Shown: positions 61,201 to 64,000 of the stretch, one piece after another
Layout: the number at the start of each line of letters is the position of its first letter
Numbering within the stretch: the first letter of the stretch is position 1
Source: Rhynchopus euleeides
Lineage: Eukaryota; Euglenozoa; Diplonemea; Diplonemida; Diplonemidae
Assembly (NCBI GenBank): GCA_963210315.1
Contig: OY723316.1
Span: 744,001-808,000, forward strand
Length of the DNA stretch: 64,000 nt
Direction: 5' to 3'
Notes under the pieces: generated by a model
Databases searched by the model: none
What the model saw: the letters and a program-made list of their open reading frames with translations, nothing else
What the model was told of the DNA's origin: nothing
Program-made: the position numbers and the translations under genes

Positions 61201-61789
61201 GGTTTTCATGTCCATCGCCATCACAGCAGGCTCTGGCGAGGACAGCCCTCTCTACACCATCGCGACCTTCTGCCTCTTCATCTCTGCGATCGCCGTGATG
61301 CTGAAATGCATCTGGGACTTCGTGATGTACGGAATGGACGTATGCATGGCAAGGCGGAGCGGGGCCAGGTCAGCCCACAGAGAGGCTGCCTTCTCCCAGC
61401 AGACGCAGGAGGTGAAGCTGGATGACCTGGGTCCTGCGGACAGCACGCAAGGGTATCTCAATTTTGACGAGGCAGCCGTGTCGCGCGGCAGCGGCCTCTC
61501 CGTGTCCCGCGCGTCGTCGGAGAGTGGGGGGAGCCCCGCATCGCAGCGGGAGGTGCGTACCCCGCTGATGAGGGGCGTGCAGCCGCAGCATGTGCAGTCG
61601 TCGCACAGCCTGATGGCCATGGCGCTGTCCTCGCCGAGCCCGCATGACAACATGGGTGTGCTGTCGGTGTCGCAGATGAACCCATCGATAGCAGACATGT
61701 CTCTGTCCTCCAGCAGCATCCTCCCGGAAAGAGGGCTGCCCCCACGCAGGAAGAGGCCCTCGGTCGCCGTGAACCAAGTCTGGGTCTAG
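58208..61789 (+). CDS. Surface protein: CUB-like domain, mucin-like stalk, multi-span C-terminus
   Basis: 1193 residues from ATG 58208 (the frame opens at a GTG 18 nt earlier, but the ATG begins a good signal peptide, cleaved near residue 24). Residues 35-150 resemble a CUB domain ('SYSGSSGTITFDANEH', paired Cys, 'DDISTFTMDYTC'). 160-290 is a second Cys-containing extracellular domain. 295-675 is a Thr/Pro/Ala stalk of TPAPPTPAPAT-type repeats, probably heavily O-glycosylated. About seven hydrophobic helices follow (around 758-785, 801-820, 831-856, 928-948, 955-980, 983-1009, 1015-1044). 'CVVFRPYIAPMDNAIAI' recalls TRP-like channel proteins of fungi and protists, but only loosely. A 150-residue Ser-rich cytosolic tail ends the protein. 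A single exon. Likely an adhesion or sensing receptor of the plasma membrane. Confidence 0.75.
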   Translation: MGFMLSCGALRLAVLLSFLATAVLGSGVSSPSSCKNKKSYSGSSGTITFDANEHQDAKDDSSSSKCYWIVCDEKRYVHLTFTSFDVQQSGADCRESVTIVEKTDEGNTGTSNEMCGSIIPSYRVGHLNYDEERGVAVIVNVDDGDDISTFTMDYTCTNTNAFAWGPVPVTCPSYAYAPSLQMSAGDVETHPFATNGDSFCARWYCPVDMTVQFVSRTLSGMGMGMGMFSCVSSSVVQVAADTGVNEEFCKSCSGNACESVEVAGGGTAVLGYRAEGPSPMGDAFEVRVLCGATVAPDTDVPATPAPPTPAPEMDAPATTAPDTNVPPTDAPATPAPDTGVPLTLAPPTPAPATNVPTTPAPGTDAPPTDAPATQAPATPAPPTPAPQTASPTAPATPAPLTPAPATPAPQTPAPQTPAPPTLAPLTAAPPTVAPTQAPPTAAPPTSAPATPAPQTASPTAPATPAPLTPAPATPAPQTPAPQTPAPPTVVPTQAPPTPAPPTPAPATATPPTPAPPTPAPATIAPLTPAPATPAPATSAPSTPTPATPAPSTPAPSTPAPATPVPATPSPPTPAPPTPAPPTPTPPTPAPATPSPPTPTPATLSPATPAPRTEPPATPSPPTPAPATPAPTQPPTRLPATLAPAATGAPATPGPPTPAPDTAVPEPETAPPTMLGVSGATRLGLPADTKESLEATNSAAAASSLLSGATGAGTAGKLALLKNFGCELDDVDVDDGPLDWEFHPTLGGFGGGIGKYRIAAMLMNPVLVAAVALISLCATGAIHALTKSTCLRRSAGLARTPGIIYVPYIFLLQGTSLVAAQICFDPTRYDAGTLLLARTSLAGCLASPAVLWWFVLRRVESRAEVTPDPLVFGPPATGGASGGGVGKYHGNRLYRFAFGDYVWVSFDEAGYFVEQVGVIFENLRPGHLRHTLFEVASILALSLLSAWKPTTVDTCNIRNYIISLIMLLFLLACVVFRPYIAPMDNAIAIGLAALMAVAVVFMSIAITAGSGEDSPLYTIATFCLFISAIAVMLKCIWDFVMYGMDVCMARRSGARSAHREAAFSQQTQEVKLDDLGPADSTQGYLNFDEAAVSRGSGLSVSRASSESGGSPASQREVRTPLMRGVQPQHVQSSHSLMAMALSSPSPHDNMGVLSVSQMNPSIADMSLSSSSILPERGLPPRRKRPSVAVNQVWV

Positions 61790-64000
61790 GGGGGGTGGGG
61801 CAGGGATTGCTGCGAACTCCGGTGGAAGCGTCAGCTCATCATCATGAAGGATCGCAGGGAATCAAGCAGCCTCAGCACGACAGGACGCGCGCAGGCACCG
61901 GGCCCCCCTCTCTAAAGCCGGGGGTGGGCCTCGGTTAGATCCTCCCAGAAGTTACAAGAATATCCCCCCCCCCCCCCCACCCCCACCCCCACCCAGCCCT
62001 GCCCTGACCTGCCCTGACCCCCCCCTCACCCCTCCCCCCCAGGGCATCCCCTTGCGATAACTTTCGCGGGTGTGATGCAATAGTGGTGGGGGGGGGGGGG
62101 AGGGGAAGGGGGGGCGGTGCCAGGGATCAAGAATACGTGGGCTGACCCCACCCCCCCGTGTGCTCTTCGTCTTAATACCAATAGGAAGGCGCTGATCCCC
62201 TGGGGCGGTGGTGGGTGGTGGGGTGGTGCGCGCCAGAGGGGAGCACCCCGGCTACTGCAACCCTCTGTTGCGAAATCAATGGAAACCCGAGAACATCAAC
62301 CTTTTGAAGCCGTGTGTGGTGCCTGCGTTGTTGGTGCAGGGAAAAGAAACACCCTCTCCCCCCCGTTCCCTTGGCCTCCCCACACGTTGGGTGGGTGGGA
62401 TGGTGGGGGGGAGTGTCTGACACTTCCGACAAATTGTCCCCCGTGCGTACAGTGGAGATCGCCTCAAAAAGCAGGGCCTTTTGCTCTGGAGTGTCGTTGC
62501 CTGTTCTTGCCAACTGCAGCAAATGAGAAAAAAACGTGTGTGTGTGTGTGCAAAAAAGGCGTGTTTACCTATGGGCTTGAAGGGTAGGTTGCTGGCTTGC
62601 CCCTACCAGGTGCCACCGACGCGTTTCAAAAAGATTCATGGGTGTTTGTGGAGATATCACCAGAGCTTTAATTTCCGCTCGGTGATGCCCTAAACACAAG
62701 GCAAACAAAATAAGGATTAAAAAATCGTTCAAAAGAAGAAGAAGAGATACACCCACCCCGCTCCCCCGCCCAGTGGTGCCTTTGCCCTTTTCGTTCCTCG
62801 CTAAGGACAAAGAAATGTTCCCCAGCTGCCTGCCCTGCCTGCGTGGCTATCCAGGCTTTCCCGCCAACACCGTCTTTGCGGGGCGTGTCGCCGCACCCAG
62901 CATGCGCGAAGGGACGGGGGGGGGGGGGAATCTATCGCGGCGATTTTTCCCCGCGGCGTTCTTTCCCTCCGTTCCCCACCCCCACCACCCCCCCCCCCCA
63001 TGCGCGCGCAGCCTGGGGAAGCAAATGACTCCCGCAAAAGCACAGTGGCGTTGCCTTTCTGCTGTGGGTGTGGTGTGGTGTGGGGCGGGGCGGGGTGGTG
63101 TTGGTGTGTGACGCCTCTTCCCTGCCTTGAACCTGATGCCGGCATGTGTTCTTGAAACTGGCCCACAGTGCAGCGGGTAGCGTATCGAGAGCAAGGGGCG
63201 TGTGCTCCGGCGCGGTCTACATCCCTAGAAACCAATTCGCGTGTATTGTGTTGTGTTGTGGTGAGGCAGTGGTGAGGGGTGCAAACCCGCAAACCCGCCA
63301 GTTTGTTCACTCGCTGTGCGTTTGCGAATCTGCACTGCTCAAAAAATTTGTTGGGTGCTAGGTGCTAGGTGGCTCGGTGATTGCCCGTCACATACACAGA
63401 TCTTGTGCCTGCCAAATTTTCACACCACACACTTCCTCGGTCATCATTCCTTCTTCTTCTGTGTAGTTCGTGCGAACCCGACGAGAAAGGCGAACCCGTT
63501 CTCAGTTTGTTTTTAAAACACATTTTTTTGTTTCTTTTCGTTTTCATTTTTGGCAGTTTGGGCGCTCGCCCGAAACCTCCCGAAATCATCGTCGATTCTT
63601 CTTGAAGTCCCTTATTTGAGGCACCAACGCATCAAATGACGCAGAAAGTAGACTGGCGTACCGCCCCAAGAGGGGGTGTGACAAAAAATATATTTTTTTC
63701 CCTTTGTGTTTTCTAGGTCCGCAAGGTCCCAAAAATCACTTTTTGGGCACATTTTTCAGAGGTCGCCAGAGGTCGCCACCCGGGAAATGCCATTTTTGGG
63801 GTTAAAAAACACTCCGCGAAGACTGCCACACAGCCGCGGGGCAGGTGTGCAGCCTGTGGAAAACCTCGTACAGAAAAGGGTCGGCGACCGCCCGCCCCCA
63901 GTCTGAGAGGCATCAGCCGAATCTCGGTGGAGGCGGGCACAAAACAAAAGGGAGAGTCGTCACTGTGCATATCAGCACGGTCCCGCCCTCTGTGCCAGAC
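61790..64000. other. No gene seen, 2.2 kb
   Basis: C- and G-runs (61965-61978, 62087-62100, 62917-62928, 62990-62999) and several GT-rich tracts. Short ORFs here lack any domain, composition or splice support. Around 63720-63780 there are small inverted repeats (CCCAAAAATCA, CAGAGGTCGC x2). Confidence 0.4.

Noticed and set aside
62565-62810. Minus-strand 81-codon ORF with a hydrophobic stretch
   Set aside because: A poly-Leu run comes from a GAAGAAGAAG microsatellite; no other evidence.
1-64000. tRNA, rRNA or spliced-leader genes
   Set aside because: I looked for B-box-like GGTTCGANNCC patterns with matching stems, rRNA-like conserved stretches and the dinoflagellate leader sequence and found none convincing. 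A tRNAscan or Infernal run would settle it.

Overview
The window looks like nuclear DNA from a GC-rich unicellular eukaryote. It carries a five-exon exportin-2 gene with GT-AG introns, a spliced nucleotide cyclase, a CUB/mucin-like membrane protein, four tandem DUF4116 genes, many homopolymer and microsatellite tracts, and a heavy load of nested transposons. I cannot name the species. The gene set and repeat style would fit an alga or protist of the alveolate/chromist kind, but that is inference.

Left part (1-12.7 kb). A hAT-like DNA transposon (1186-6018, 42-bp inverted repeats, 6-bp target duplication GTTTTA) sits inside the first ORF of another element, here called PAL-3. PAL-3 runs on the minus strand from about 6445 off the left edge and has three overlapping ORFs. 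To its right are two low-complexity protein genes (6994-7944 and 9485-10711) and a small two-exon gene encoding 85 residues (11308-11850). A 55-bp intergenic motif occurs four times here.

12.7-22 kb. A complete tyrosine-recombinase (DIRS/Ngaro/PAT-type) retroelement lies on the minus strand, with split direct repeats, gag-like, recombinase and RT-RNase H ORFs. Just downstream of its edge is a receptor-type class III cyclase gene with two tandem cyclase domains, the second degenerate.

22-28 kb is a nested repeat zone: a satellite-like region, an outer element with tandem 30-bp arms, and PAL-1 inserted into it with a TA duplication. A solo terminal repeat of the tyrosine-recombinase element follows at 27.8 kb.

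28-41.5 kb holds four tandem paralogues with an N-terminal ubiquitin-like fold and DUF4116-type repeats, generated partly by segmental duplication with conserved 1.7-kb flanks. A minus-strand ORF between copies 3 and 4 carries two identically spaced Cys/His (B-box-like) modules.

43-47 kb is the exportin-2 (CSE1/XPO2) gene; my exon model gives 961 residues, the usual length of the family.

47.9-57.4 kb is again mobile DNA: PAL-2, a satellite of about 190 bp period, PAL-4 inserted in PAL-5, and an unrelated element with 240-bp inverted repeats. The right end has a secreted/membrane protein with a CUB-like domain, a 380-residue Pro/Thr/Ala stalk and about seven transmembrane helices (58208-61789), followed by 2.2 kb in which I see no gene.

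The main hunt result is the PAL group. At least three copies share the order ORF1-ORF2-ORF3 (ORF2 is lost in PAL-1), tiny ORF overlaps, ends beginning CAC, arms built from short palindromes, and 2-bp target duplications. I recognise no known transposase in their proteins.
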